Assembly (NCBI GenBank): GCA_014281115.1
Contig: JACONQ010000005.1
Location: 434,001-498,000 of the forward strand
Source: Laburnicola sp. R22_1
Lineage: Eukaryota > Ascomycota > Dothideomycetes > Pleosporales > Didymosphaeriaceae
DNA: 64,000 nucleotides
Direction of reading: 5' to 3'
The position numbers and the translations under genes are program-made. A model generated the notes under the pieces. The model made no database searches. It had not been told where the DNA came from and saw only the letters and a list, made by a program, of their open reading frames with translations. Of the stretch, positions 50,431-62,207 are shown piece after piece; position 1 is the first letter of the stretch, and each line of letters opens with the position of its first letter.

Positions 50431-53400
50431 ATGGCGACCACAGCAACCCAACGCACGGGCAGCGATGCTTCCTCGGCGCCCTTCTCCTACGCACAAGCCG
50501 CAAAGGGTCTGTCGGCCGCGCCAGGCTCGTCTACCAATGCCAGCAAGGCCTCCTCGGGTGCTGCAACGCCAGCCAAAGATTCACACGCCGTGACTCCGTC
50601 CGCTGCCGCTGTCATGAGCTGGGCCGAAGATGCCGAAGCAAGCGATCCCCGCTCCGAAAAAGTGCCATCCGCAGGCACCCGCGAACCGCGCACCCACCCT
50701 ACCTCGGCCGCCTCAAAACCGGCCACGGACTCCAACGACTTGTCTGCCTCAATACTGTCCTCCCCGGAGATGGGTGCCTCGACCTCCTCCACAGTTACCA
50801 AGGATGACGACGTTTTATCCATACCAAACACCTCTTCTGATTCGACCTGGGAGAACAAGTCCCAAGCGTCCACCTCTGTTGACAAATCAACCGATTCAAG
50901 CGAGCAATCCTCTCAAAAAGGCAAAGGCAAAAAGGCAGATCAGACGCCAGCGAAGCCTCTCCAGGAAGCCGCTGTTCCTGTGGTCAACATCTGGCAGCAA
51001 CGAGCCGAATTACGACAGAAGCCGGGAAAGCTGCTCGACGCGACCGCCCATACCACTCCATCTGGGGTCAAGCAGCCGAGAGAGGCGACTACAGAAGAGG
51101 ATGGTGACCAGAAGCCAAAGGGCACTACGGCTGATGGGAACCCGCGAGGCTCGCAAGAAGACAAAGTTCCCTCAGCTCGAAAAGATCCGAGGTCTGAACA
51201 GGATGCGGATAGGGCTAAGAGGGGTACAAAAGCTCGACTGCAAGAGAAAGAGATGAGACCTGGATCGACTGTGTTTCCTCTCCCGCCTGCTCGCGACCAC
51301 GAGGCATGGCCGACTCCCGAGATTGCCATCGACGAGGACCGCAAGAAAGCGCAGGAGAAGACGGAGAAATCGGACAAGGACCGTAAGGAGGCCCCTAATG
51401 GCAAAGCTGGCGGCAAGGGTAAGTGGGTGAATGTTCCGATTGTCCCTACTGTCGTTTTCAACACCCCAATGCCAAATAGTGGAGCTCGGAGAGGCGGGCG
51501 AAATGCACCTCGTGGCGGAGTTCAGAGCGGTGGTCGTGCTGGCGGTTTCGGCGCAAATAGTCCTGAAAAGGATGCATCTGCGCCTGTCGCTACAACTAAT
51601 GGTGACTTCACCAAGCGTGGCCGTCCTGATGTGTCCGCTCGTGAGACCTCTCCCAAAGGCAAGCGGACTGTCAGTGCCAATTCGCTGCCTGCCAAGGACA
51701 AGTCTTTGACACTGAACGGCGAGAAAAAGACTGCCCAAGGCAACCCAGACATCCAGTCAAGGGGGACTTATGTCATGGGGGAGTCGCAAAACAACGGCGC
51801 CCAAGGCCCTGGCCAGCAAAACACGTTCCCCCGGCAGTACCCGTCCAATCGTCTCAACAAGGGCAGAAGAGCGGAGTGGCCTAGCCAAGACAGGAGGAAA
51901 GAGGGTGATTCCGTCTCGCCCAAGAAAGAAAATTCCTTTGTCAATCATCACCGCACTTCTTCAGCTACTCAGACCGATGGTAAGACCACAAAAATATCCA
52001 CTACATCCCCTTTGCTTACAACTCATAGCCCCAGAAGATTCAGAACGTCGACCGCCGAGTTATGTAGATGGCCAACCCCCACACCAGTCTAAACGGGGTA
52101 CCAACGATCGATTCGGCTCATTCTCTGCACGCGAACGCCGTGGCGGCGCACGAGGTGGTCGAGGAGGCAACTATTCAAATGGCCACCAGTTTGGCAGTGG
52201 ACATCTACCGGCCATGAAGCCCCCGTCTACATATTCAGGACCGATGTCGCCTCCTTCTTTTAATCCGGAGCAGAACCCTTACTTCCCTTCACCCAACAGG
52301 TACAGGAATGGTCCGCGTTCGCAATCAGTCACGAATGAGAGCATGTATCGCATGCCAGGTCCGTACAGTGGTCCTCAACAGATGCCCCCCATCAACACAT
52401 ATACGGGTGGCAACGCGTATGACTATTCTATGATGCAGCCCATGAGCGCCGTGCCATTTGGTTCGTTCGGTATGGATCATTTCGCGTTGTTCTCCATGGT
52501 CACTACTCAGTTGTAAGTATCACGTGCTCCTACATATAAGTGACTCGTTGATTTCATATAGGGAATACTACTTTTCTCTGGAGAACCTTTGCAAGGACAT
52601 GTTTTTGCGAAAGCACATGGACTCCAAAGGTTTCGTTTTCCTGAATGTCATCTCCGACTTCAATCGAATCAAGCATCTCACCACCGACCTGGAATTGATC
52701 AAACTCGTTTGTTACCAGTCGCGTTCGATCGAATTCCGCATTGGACATGATGGCAAGGATAGGCTGCGAGCTCGAGAGGGGTGGCAACAGTGGGTTCTAC
52801 CGGTCTCTGAGCGAGATCCATCAGCGCAGAATGATGGCCCTGATGAGCTATACAACCCACCTATTCCTCATCCAAATGGGTTTGATCCCAACGGAAACCC
52901 ACGATACCCGGATATGTCTGCAACTTCGCCAACAGCGCCAGCTACATTTGGCAATGAAGGACCATACCCCACAGCGAATGGTTTCGACCCAGGGGCTTCC
53001 CAGCATGCGCTTATATCGCCTCATAAGAATCTATCAAACGGTGTTGGTACTGAAGGTGTAAATGGCAATGCCATTCCCAATGGCCATCCTGTCGACAATG
53101 CGACAAAGGCTGTGAGTGGCGAACCCGATTCATTTTCTGACGAGCAAGTCGAATTTTTGACAGTCATTGTTCGAACCCAAGACCAGTTTCAGATGCCAGT
53201 TTTGCCTCCTTCTGCTATCCAAATTCTTTCTAATGAATCAAACAGTAGGAGCGGCGTGTCGACCGAGTCTGAAGGGATGGTTGATCGTCACGCAAATCTC
53301 AAGCCGATTGGTGTCGATCCTATCTCGGAGTAAGCCTCGACGACAAATGTCTGATGGCAGGCGTGCTGATGTGCAGGGCAGGGTTGAAAGCCAAGTCCAA

Positions 53401-53940
53401 GATCAGCCTCTAGGAGCCACGAGTCCTTTTACGCCACCTTCTTCGACGACCGCGAATTGCCTGTACTGGGTAAAGGACAACGATGCGCCTGTGGACGTCG
53501 TCCCGTCCGATTGTTTTCACGAATCTTATTACGTCCTTCGTTCCAAGGCGCTCGAGCAGCGCCAAGACACCGATTATGGTACCTGCTCGTATGACATGAG
53601 CGTACTATACCAATTTTGGTCTCACTTCCTCGTCCGTAATTTCAATACCCGAATGTATGAAGAATTCCACCTGTTTGCTTTGGAAGATGCTCGCCAGAAC
53701 CTATCGGAAGTTGGTCTTTCCAATTTGATCAAATTCTATGGAGAGACTTTACTGTCATGTCAGAATCTCATTCGGGACCGTGTCGCTCGCGACCTGGTTG
53801 ATTTAATACGCTCAGAGAGCCCTCATCAAGGCCCAGCCTTCCAGCAGCTGCGAACAGTTCTGCACGACGACAATGTGAATGCCCGGAACCGGATGCGTAT
53901 CAATGAGTTGCTGGATGACCAACTCAAAGCTTCGCTGTAA
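50431..53940 (+). CDS. LARP1-type La-motif protein with DM15 region (4 exons, about 1126 aa)
   Basis: Predicted exons are 50431-51979, 52029-52512, 52562-53329 and 53361-53940. The start ATG sits in a good context (acaccATGg). Visible parts: FSYAQAAKG near residue 18, NIWQQRAEL near 186, WPTPE near 293, Arg-Gly-rich runs at about 353-374 and 551-563, a La-type helix-turn-helix at about 677-758 (EYYFSLENLCKDMFLR, then LTTD), and a DM15-type region at about 987-1080 with FWSHFL, MYEEF (Tyr 1033) and ALEDA. LARP1 proteins bind mRNA; in animals DM15 binds the m7G cap and first bases of TOP mRNAs that encode ribosomal proteins, and the conserved aromatic residues suggest the same here. The protein is expected in the cytoplasm on translating mRNA. 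Long disordered linkers are usual for the family. The gene is free of RIP and is the only confident gene in the window. The last intron is unusual. Confidence 0.9.
51980..52028 (+). other. Intron 1 (49 nt) of the LARP1-type gene
   Basis: Donor gtaaga, acceptor ctcatag, with gcttacaac as a possible branch region. Removing it joins the long first frame (phase 1) to the second frame encoding the RGG-rich segment. 49 nt is normal for Pezizomycotina. Confidence 0.88.
52513..52561 (+). other. Intron 2 (49 nt) of the LARP1-type gene
   Basis: Donor gtaagt, acceptor catatag. Removal joins TTQL directly to EYYFSLENL, recreating the conserved start of the La motif, which strongly supports both splice sites. 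Confidence 0.92.
53330..53376 (+). other. Intron 3 region with two possible 3' splice sites
   Basis: A good donor gtaagc at 53330 overlaps an in-frame TAA. Two acceptors follow: ggcag ending 53360 (31-nt intron, keeps frame into DM15) and gatgtgcag ending 53376 (47-nt intron, ordinary length with a ctgat branch-like site, but leads to a stop about 11 codons later). Intron retention stops at once. The full-length product needs the very short intron, or a different structure I cannot see. Confidence 0.55.
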
Positions 53941-54700
53941 TAAAGCCAGCCTCTCTCCGACCGTAACGATGTGGGCCTTTTGAAAGCATATCCTGGGGCA
54001 ACACGGTCGTTATGAGTCTCCAGCTTTTGATTCAGTACCAGCGACCCAACGAAGCTAGTCTGTCAACTTTTGACTTTTACCCGTACGTTTCTCAGGCAGT
54101 ACGTTCGAATCTCAACTCCCTCATCATATGGCGACTGTACATTTTGGCCATGTTGCTCTCAATCTCTGCTGCAACGAGCAACTACTACGGTGCTGTCCTC
54201 GATTTCTCTACAAAAAGTTTGTTTGTCGTTGGTGCACGACTATGGGGTTACATTGCTTTTCATTCCACACAGAATCTAGACTAACCAAAGGTGGAACTCC
54301 GGGCCTGCTTTGTGGTCTCCTGGACGGAGCTTTTCCTTTCGGACAAGATGCCTTCAATACCTGAGTTTTTGCTTTGGAGGTTCCCTCGGAAATCAAGCTT
54401 CGTCTTTTCGAAGGGGTCGGGATATATCGGGAACGGCATGGTGGCAGGCGTCCTCTTTTTTCTTTTCTTCTTCACAAATCCCCAGCATAGCGTATTTTCG
54501 TCACAAGCATGTCTCCCCTATTGCGCTGTGGCGTTGAACGTAAGAAAGGTCCCACCGGTTGCAGTGGGTGCCCTGGTAAATAAAAGCTGTGCGCGTAATT
54601 GTTGGGTTTGTTTGCGGTATTGGGTGTAGCGAATAAAAGTTCGACAGTGGGCGATGAGAAGTATTGGACTCGGTGATATAATGCTAACGTAGGCTCTATA
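53941..54700 (+). other. 3' UTR of the LARP1-type gene
   Basis: About 700 bp of normal-composition DNA follow the stop codon. Several short overlapping open frames in both strands show no domain or codon pattern and are treated as non-coding. No second gene is supported before the AT-rich DNA at 54,716. Confidence 0.6.
54580..54637 (+). terminator. Candidate polyadenylation signals
   Basis: Two AATAAA hexamers, at 54580-54585 and 54632-54637, lie near the end of the normal-composition island and about 640-700 bp after the stop codon. They are the likely 3'-end signals of the LARP1-type gene. Confidence 0.55.
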
Positions 54701-54863
54701 AACATTTACCCACAACAGTGTTAAGTGCTTTTAATAGCTAGATAGGTTATATCTAGTTTGCTTAGTTCTTTTTCTAATCCTAAAACTTAACTAGAATTTA
54801 ACTTTAGTAGCTAATTTAATAGTTTTTTATATAGCTAATTTAGTTAGTATAAAATATTTACTA

Positions 54864-56727
54864 ACGTGGTTCACTAGCGAGTAACCCACACTAGTAAGCG
54901 CGCCACCTTTGCTAAGACCCCACCATCACTAATAATACTATTATAATACAACCACCTACCATGTCTTCTAATCTATCTAATAAAGCTTAGTTACTTATTG
55001 CTATTAGATCTATTAAACAAGATCTAAATCTTACAGAGCGAGCAGCAGCAGGGCTATATAACGTTAATCGCAAAACGCTTAATTAAAGACGCAATGGAAC
55101 AACTATACGACGCGATAACCCACCTAAATTAAAGAATTTTACTCTCCTTAAGGAGCAGGCGCTTGTTAATCGTATAATTAAGCTAGACACGCGTGAATTC
55201 CCTCCTACAAAGCTTATAATCCGCACAATGGCCAATTCACTACGTTTATAGAGAGGAAAGCCACCTGTTAGTATTAACTAGACAGATAGGTTTATTAAGC
55301 GCAGACATAAAGTTAAAACGTGTTAGTCTTAGTTATACAACAACTAGAGGGTACAATAGAAAGATCCTAAGGTTATAAACGCGTAGTTTAAGCTTGTAAA
55401 GGGTATTAAAGTTAAGTACGGCATTACGGATAAGAACACCTACAACTTTGATAAATTAGGCTTCCTAATAGGGGTTATAGGGTCTTAGCTTATGGTTACA
55501 GCATTAGAAAGGCATGCGAAACCCAAATTAATATAGCTAGGCGATTGCTAGTAAATTACAGTAATTCAGGGTATCTGCGCTACTAGATAGGCAATCTCTC
55601 CCTTTATTATCTACGCCGGCAAGCGTTACATCTCCACCTAGTACGAAGACGCGTCAATTCCTAGCGATTGGGTAATCGCTGTCAGCGAGAACAGCTAAAC
55701 AAATAACAAGCTCGGTATCGCGTGGTTAAAATACTTTAACGCGCATACAAAGGGACGCGCTAAAGGAATCTATTAGCTGCTAGTTATTAATAGCTATAAG
55801 AGCTATAACTTAATTAAGTTCTAGGATTACTATAAGGAATATAATATTATTACTCTCTATATGCCGCCATATTTGTCGCACCTACTGCAGCTATTAGATG
55901 TGGGCTGTTTCTCTCCACTAAAGAAGGCATATAGTGCTAAGATCTTAGGCTTAGCGCGTTAGCTAATAACCTATATTACAAAGATTAAGTTCCTCCTAGC
56001 CTTTAAAACCGCATTTTTAAAGGTTTTCTCTGCAGAGATAATTAAGGATGGTTTTCGCGATGCTAGACTAGTCCCATTAAATCCAGAGGAGGTGTTGCAG
56101 CACCTTAACATCCGCATCTGTACACCTAGTCTGCTTATTAAAGAGTCTACCACCTAGGAGTCTAAAACACCAAGTAACCTACGCGAATTTAAGGCGCAAT
56201 TAATACTAGTTCGTAAGAGAATTAGAGATTACTTTAATTTATCACTAACTTTAACTATGCAGGTGCTTAAGAAGCTTAAAAAAGGCGCTCTAAGTGCAAT
56301 ATATAGTTAGGTACTAGTGTTAAATAAAATTGTAGACCTTTGCAAGATAATTAAGGAGACTATAAGATAAAAATTACGTAAAAGAAGGTATATTTAGTAT
56401 TAGGGATCACTTATAGTAGCAGAGGGATCTTAGCTAGCCACTCCTAAGGACGCTAGTAGATAGAAAAAGGGTAAATAGTTGTTAGGTACTAGTCGCGCTG
56501 CAATAGGGCCATTAACTTAACAGCGTTATGGTATTTGTAGGCAACCTAGATACAATGCGCAAACCTGCCAGGGAGTTAAAGAGAAAGAATCTAAATTAGA
56601 TGTATTAACTTAGTATATATTTTTAAGTAGTGTTACAACGCAGTCTAATAATAAATAAAATGGTTTAGTGGGATCTTAGCAAAGGTGGCGCGCTTACTAG
56701 TGTAAGTTACTCACTAGTAAACCACGT
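54864..56727 (+). mobile_element. Fot1/pogo-type transposon B with long TIRs, beside the gene
   Basis: The ends are inverted repeats of about 62 bp (acgtggttcactagcgag at the left; acgtggtttactagtgag from the right, reverse-complemented), flanked by TA (54862-54863 and 56728-56729). The inner part of the TIR, ctttgctaagaccccac, is shared with element A. Length is 1864 bp. It carries a plus-strand transposase with relatively few stops, so it is younger or less mutated than A. Confidence 0.93.
54961..56500 (+). pseudogene. Fot1/pogo transposase B, stop-broken
   Basis: It starts MSSNLSNKA and keeps the family layout: N-terminal helix-turn-helix (AIRSIKQDLNLTERAAAGLYNV), CENP-B-type region (IIKLDTREFPP), DDE core starting at TDKNTYNFDKLGF (first Asp kept), SENS*TNNKLG, LLVINSYKSYN (the second catalytic Asp reads Asn), LYMPPYLSHLLQLLDVGCFSPLKKAY. 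About ten in-frame stops, mainly TAG/TAA. The enzyme would cut and paste the element at TA sites; this copy cannot. Confidence 0.88.
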
Positions 56728-56762
56728 TATATATATTATTAAATTAACTACTTTAAAGTAAA

Positions 56763-57000
56763 ATAATAAAGGCTTTTATCTTAAATAATATAATAAAAAA
56801 GTAGAGACCTTTACTTAGTAATTAAAAATAGTGTATTTATTATATACTTTAGTTATTAATTAAAAAATTTATATTATATTATGTGGCGTTAATTTATCTA
56901 CCTAGGGGTAGGATAACAAAGGCTTTTATCTTAAATAACATAATAAAAAAGTAGAGTCTCCTACTTAGTAATTATAAAAAAGTATTACTATATATATATA
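56763..57000 (-). repeat. Two S-tail repeats in the same orientation
   Basis: Copies at 56,763-56,832 and 56,881-56,990, reverse complement of the S tail, the second including the ctacctaggggtag segment. A third copy in the same orientation is at 48,031-48,120, on the other side of the gene island. Confidence 0.7.
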
Positions 57001-57135
57001 GCTAGCTATAAAGTATTTATCTAATACTAATTAGTAGTTAACTAACTCTTAACTATAAATTTATAAAAGTGAAAATATAGTGTATAAGTTATTATTAGCT
57101 ATACACTTTATTTTATTATACTTTATTTTTTATAT

Positions 57136-59112
57136 AATATATTCTATTAGTAGTCCGAATAGATTAGTCCGCCGGATAGTTTTTGCTAAGACCACAATAC
57201 TTTACTATAAATTATAATGTCTTAATAATACAATGCGTTATTATCTAATTAAGAAGGCAGAATTAAGCTTACCCTTTACGCCTATTAGAATAAGCAAATT
57301 TTAAGCCTACGACGAGCTGCTATAGCATATAATATTCCAAAGTCTACACTAAGCAATTAAATTAATAGAATTATCGCCTAAGCAGATACACAATTAGGCA
57401 TGGCAAAGCTTACTATAACTAAAGAGCAGACGCTTATATAGTATATCCTTAACCTAGATTCGCAAGGATTTGCACCCTAGCTAGGTAAAGTAGAAAATAT
57501 GACTAATAAACTGCTAGCTGCGCGGCACAGAGACTCTATAGGATAATACTAGACTTAGCGCTTTGTAAAGCACGTACCTAAGCTTAAAATGGCTTTTAAT
57601 TAAGTAAAGGACTAATAGAGAATATAATAGAAAGACCTAGAGGTTATAAATACGTAGTTTTAGCTAGTGGAGGACACAAAAGCCAAGTACAGAGTGTAGA
57701 ATAAAGCTATCTATAACTTTAATAAGATAGGCTTCTAGATAGGAGTTATTAGCTTAATAAAGGTTATAACTAGTTTAGAAAGACGTTCTTAACCTACACT
57801 TATTTAGCTAGGCAACTATAAGTGAGTTATAGTAATTTAGAGTATTTACACTACTAGGTATATTGCCCCGCCCTTTATTATCTACAAAGAGCGAGTCTAT
57901 ATCTTAGCGTAGTATAAGGAGACTAGTATCTCCCGCAATTAGAAGCTCTTAGTCTCTAAGACTAGCTAGACTAATAGCGAGCTTAGAGTTGCGTAGTTAA
58001 AGCACTTTAATGCGTATATAAGGCCGCGCATAGTAGAGTTATAGAGGTTACTTATTCTAGACAGCTATAAGAGCTACCACTCCTAGAATTTTAAGAATTA
58101 TTGCCTAGAATAGAAGATTCTAACACTCTATATACTAGCGCACTTATCTTATATCCTCTAGCCGCTTAATATAGTCTATTTCGCGCTACTAAAGCTAAAG
58201 TACTTCTAGCGCGTGCGGGACTTAGCGCGCTAACGCGTCTTTTATATTAATAAAGAGGGCTTCCTACTAGCCTTTTACAATGCGTTTTTTAATATATTTA
58301 TACTAGAAATCTATAAAAAAGCCTTTAAGGCCTTTAGACTTATTACTTTAGATATATTAGTAGTAGTAGATTGCCTTAATGTGCGTATTCACACTCCACC
58401 TTAGGGTACCCTACTAGATACACTATGGTAAGCCAGAACCCTAAGTAATACCCTTAAGTTTAGATTCTAGTTAAAGCTCGTACGCGACTCTTTTATTCGG
58501 TCTCTACTTAATGCTAAATTAAGCTACTTACAGCTTATAAAAGGTGCTAAACTTATACTCTACTATAGTGTACTTTAAGAGACCTATATTAAGAAACTTA
58601 AGAAGCAAATTAAGGTTCTAATAAAGCGAAAAACGCGTAAAAGAAAGCGTATTTAGAAAGGTCAAACGCTAGGCTTTTCTCAGGGAGTAGATTTAGAAGT
58701 AGAAAGCCCTTCTATTAGGGTGAAGTTATTAAAAAGGGCGCGAGATAGTAGTAAGGGAGAGGTAGGTCCCTTGACACAACGCCGCTGTAGGAGGTGCGGA
58801 GAGCCTGGGCACAACTTAAGGACCTATTAGATAGATAAAGAGATAGAGAAGAAGTTAGATATTATCCTTAGCGGCTTATTTTTAGATAGTGTTAATAGTA
58901 AATCAGAGTGATTTTATTATAGGTTACTATAAGGCCAAAAATAACGGGTTAACTTTATTTTATAATAGTATGCACTTAGTAACTAAAAATTAGATAAAGT
59001 ACTACTTAAGATATAGTATGCTTTACTATAAATTATAATAAGTATACTATATATTACCTACGTATAGTATAGTAGATAATATATTGTATATTATAGGGAG
59101 TCTTATTATAAG
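57136..59112 (+). mobile_element. Pogo-like transposon D, copy 1 (3' end missing)
   Basis: It starts with the TIR aatatattctattagtagt and the motif gccggatagtttttgctaag, shared with both ends of copy 2 (59632-61849). It is the inverted counterpart of 59872-61849, nearly equal in length (1977 and 1978 bp). The last 240 bp and the second TIR are missing. Confidence 0.85.
57222..58910 (+). pseudogene. Pogo-like transposase D1, RIP-inactivated
   Basis: Family landmarks on the plus strand: RRAAIAYNIPKSTL, ILNLDSQGFAP, YNFNKIGF, PPFIIYKERVYI, LLILDSYKSYHS (catalytic Asp region), LTLYILAHLSYIL, PLNIVYFALLK, and a C-terminal RRCRRCGEPGHNLR zinc knuckle near 58,780-58,820 that keeps its Cys and His residues. 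Many stops occur. Confidence 0.82.
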
Positions 59113-59190
59113 ATATATACAATCTATTCTTATTTATAAAAATAGTAAACTAACTTTTTTATTAAATTAGTAAGTAGATATTACTACTAT

Positions 59191-59535
59191 TAAAAATCTT
59201 TGTCGTGTAGAGATTCTAACCAAGGTCGAGTTTCTACTATACACAGAGAGAAGTAAAATAGAAGACACTAAAACCTAGTACCTAGCACATAGTAGTAGTA
59301 ATAAAATATACACAAAATAATAATAATTTCGTTATTAACTTTCTTTATAGTAGTATTATTAATAGTAGTCTATAGATAGTCTACTATCTAGTATAACTAC
59401 TATTATAATTATTGTCGTTATTATTACTACGAAAAATATTATTAAAGAAATTATCGATTACGTAACACGGTAGTCGATTAAACAGTCAGCCTGAGATTAT
59501 ATAACATTACGAATTAACCCTAGGAGAGAAAGATA
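59191..59535 (+). mobile_element. Element R, short complete copy (345 bp)
   Basis: It is bounded by the exact 10-bp direct repeat ttactactat (59181-59190 and 59536-59545). Left end taaaaatctttgtcgtgtag, right end cctaggagagaaagata; only a weak inverted match exists between them. This is the best reference copy for the R family. Confidence 0.82.
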
Positions 59536-59631
59536 TTACTACTATATATAATTTTAGAGAAGATAGTATATTAAGTATACTACTAGTAACTATATAAATA
59601 TATAGTTAGATAATAATAAACCTTAATAAAG

Positions 59632-61849
59632 TAATATATTTTATTAGTAGCCCGGATAGATTAGTTCGCCGAATAGTTTTTCTTGGCAACTTCGAGGTCC
59701 CTTATAACTTATTATAGAACACTATTAACGTTACTTTATAGTAACTTATAATAACCTACTATAACTTATAATATACTAAGTTACTATTTAATCTACTTTT
59801 TACATTATATAGCCTCTTTACGCGGATGCTATAGCCGCGCAAAGCTAAAGAGTCTTTCTTAGCAGTACGAACTTATAATAAGACTCCCTATAATATATAA
59901 TATATTATCTACTATACTATATATAGGTAATATATAGTATACTTATTATAATTCGTAGTAAAGTATACTATATCTTAAGTAGTACTTTATCTAATTTTTA
60001 GTTACTAAGTGCGTACTATTGCAAGATAAAGTTAACCTATTATTTTTGGCCTTATAGTAACCTATAATAAAATTACTCTAATTTACTATTAACACTATCT
60101 AAAAATAAGCCGCTAAGAATAATATCTAACTCCTTCTCTATCTCTTTATCTATCTAATAGGTCCTTGCGTTGTGCCTAGGCTCTTTACACCTCCCACAGC
60201 AGCATTATATTAAGAAATCTACCTCTCTCTTACTACTACCTTGCGCCCTTTTTAATAACTTTACCCTAATAAAAGAGCTTTCTACTCCTAAATCTACTCT
60301 CTAAGCAAAGTCTAGCATCCTACCTTTCTAAATACGCTTTCTTTTACGCGTTTTTCGCTTTATTAGAACCTTAATTTGCTTCTTAAGTTTCTTAATATAG
60401 GTCTCTTAAAGTACACTATAGTAGAGTATAAGTTTAGCACCTTTTATAAGCTGTAAGTAGCTTAATTTAGCATTAAGTAGAGACCGAATAAAAGAGTCGC
60501 GTACGAGCTTTAACTAGAATCTAAACTTAAGGGTATTACTTAGGGTTCTGGCTTACCATAGTGTATCTAGTAGGGTACCCTAAGGTGGAGTGTGAATACG
60601 CACATTAAGGCAATCTACTACTACTAATATATCTAAAGTAATAAGTCTAAAGGCCTTAAAGGCTTTTTTATAGATTTCTAGTATAAATATATTAAAAACG
60701 CATTGTAAAAGGCTAGTAGGAAGCCCTCTTTATTAATATAAAAGACGCGTTAGCGCGCTAAGTCCCGCACGCGCTAGAAGTACTTTAGCTTTAGTAGCGC
60801 GAAATAGACTATATTAAGCGACTAGAGGATATAAGATAAGTGCGCTAGTATATAGAGTGTTAGAATCTTCTATTCTAGGCAATAATTCTTAAAATCCTAG
60901 GAGTGGTAGCTCTTATACCTATTTAGAATAAGTAACCTCTATAACCCTACTATACGCGGCCTTATATACGCGTTAAAGTACTTTAACCACGTGACTCTAA
61001 GCTCGCTATTAGTCTAGCTAGTCTTAGAGACTAAGAGCTTCTAATTATAGAGAATACTAGTCTCCTTATATTACGCTAAGATATAAACTCGCCCTTTATA
61101 AATAATAAAGGGTGAAGTAGTATACTTAGAAGCGCAAATACTCTAAATTACTATAACCTACTTATAGTTACCTAGCTAAATAAGTGTAGGTTAAGAATGT
61201 CTTTCTAAACTAGTTATAACCTTTATTAAGCTAATAACTCCTATCTAGAAGCCTGTCTTATTAAAGTTATAAATATCTTTATTCTACACTCTATACTTGG
61301 CTTTTGTGTCCTTTACTAGCTAAAACTACGCGTTTATAACCTCTAGGTCTTCCTATTATATTCTCTATTAGTTCTTTGCTTAATTAAAAGTTATTTTAAG
61401 CTTAGGTACGCGCTTTATAAAGCGCTAAGCCTAGTATTGTTTTATAGGGTCTCTATACCGCGCAGCTAGTAGTTTATTAGCCATATCTTCTATCTTACCT
61501 AGTTAGGGTGCAAATTCTTGCAAATCTAGGTTAAGGATATACTATATAAGCGTCTGCTCTTTAGTTGTGGTAAGCTTTACCATGCCTAATTATATATGTG
61601 CTTAGGTAATAATTCTAGTAATTTAATTGCTTAGTGTAGACTTTGGGATATTATATACTATAGTAGCACATCGTAGGCTTAAAATTTACTTATTCTAATA
61701 GGCGTGAAGGGCAAGCTTAATTCTGCCTTCTTAATTAGATAATAACGCCTTGTGTTATTAAGATATTATAATTTATAGTGAAGTGTTATAGTCTTGGCAA
61801 AAACTATCTAGCGGACTAATCTGTCTGGGCTACTAATAGAATATATTAT
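59632..61849 (-). mobile_element. Pogo-like transposon D, copy 2, full length, inverted to copy 1
   Basis: Both ends carry the TIR aatatattytattagtagcc followed by a gattagtycgcc block and a tagttttt segment. Length is 2218 bp. The transposase runs on the minus strand (about 61,790 to 60,100). A part of about 240 bp at its low-coordinate end (59632-59871) is absent from copy 1. Confidence 0.85.
60110..61790 (-). pseudogene. Pogo-like transposase D2, RIP-inactivated
   Basis: The reverse complement follows transposase D1 throughout, including the DDE core and the cysteine-rich end near 60,150-60,210 (minus strand). Stops are frequent. Differences from D1 are mostly transitions. Confidence 0.8.
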
Positions 61850-62207
61850 AACTTTTTATATAACTAATCTATTAAACAAACTAGTTATATAATAACTACC
61901 CCTACTACTTTATATAAAGTTTCTACTACTAGTATTTTATAAAATAATAGTAATAATATAATACGCGCGTTATTAACTTAGTTACGTGTATTTATATAGT
62001 ATATTATAGAGCTAGTATATAGAAAAAAGGTTATAGCTAGATTTTCTTTTACTATAGTATAGTTACAAAATGTAACTTTATTTATAAAAAAATTGTAATA
62101 ATTTATCTAAATATACTAGATTATATAATTAGTATATTAAAAGATAAAAATATTAAAGATAATACTACGTAAGGAAATATAACTAGTATACTAAAAGAAT
62201 AAGATTA
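61850..62207. other. AT-rich spacer, nothing recognised
   Basis: Low-complexity AT-rich sequence between transposon D2 and the U-like repeat. No ORF, TIR or match to other parts of the window was seen. Confidence 0.45.

Noticed and set aside
49763..51952. Several long minus-strand and alternative-frame open stretches over exon 1
   Set aside because: High GC makes stops rare in all frames here. They lack domains and overlap the supported exons.
54012..54715. Short overlapping open frames after the LARP1 stop codon
   Set aside because: They overlap each other on both strands, have no domain and fit a 3' UTR with AATAAA signals.
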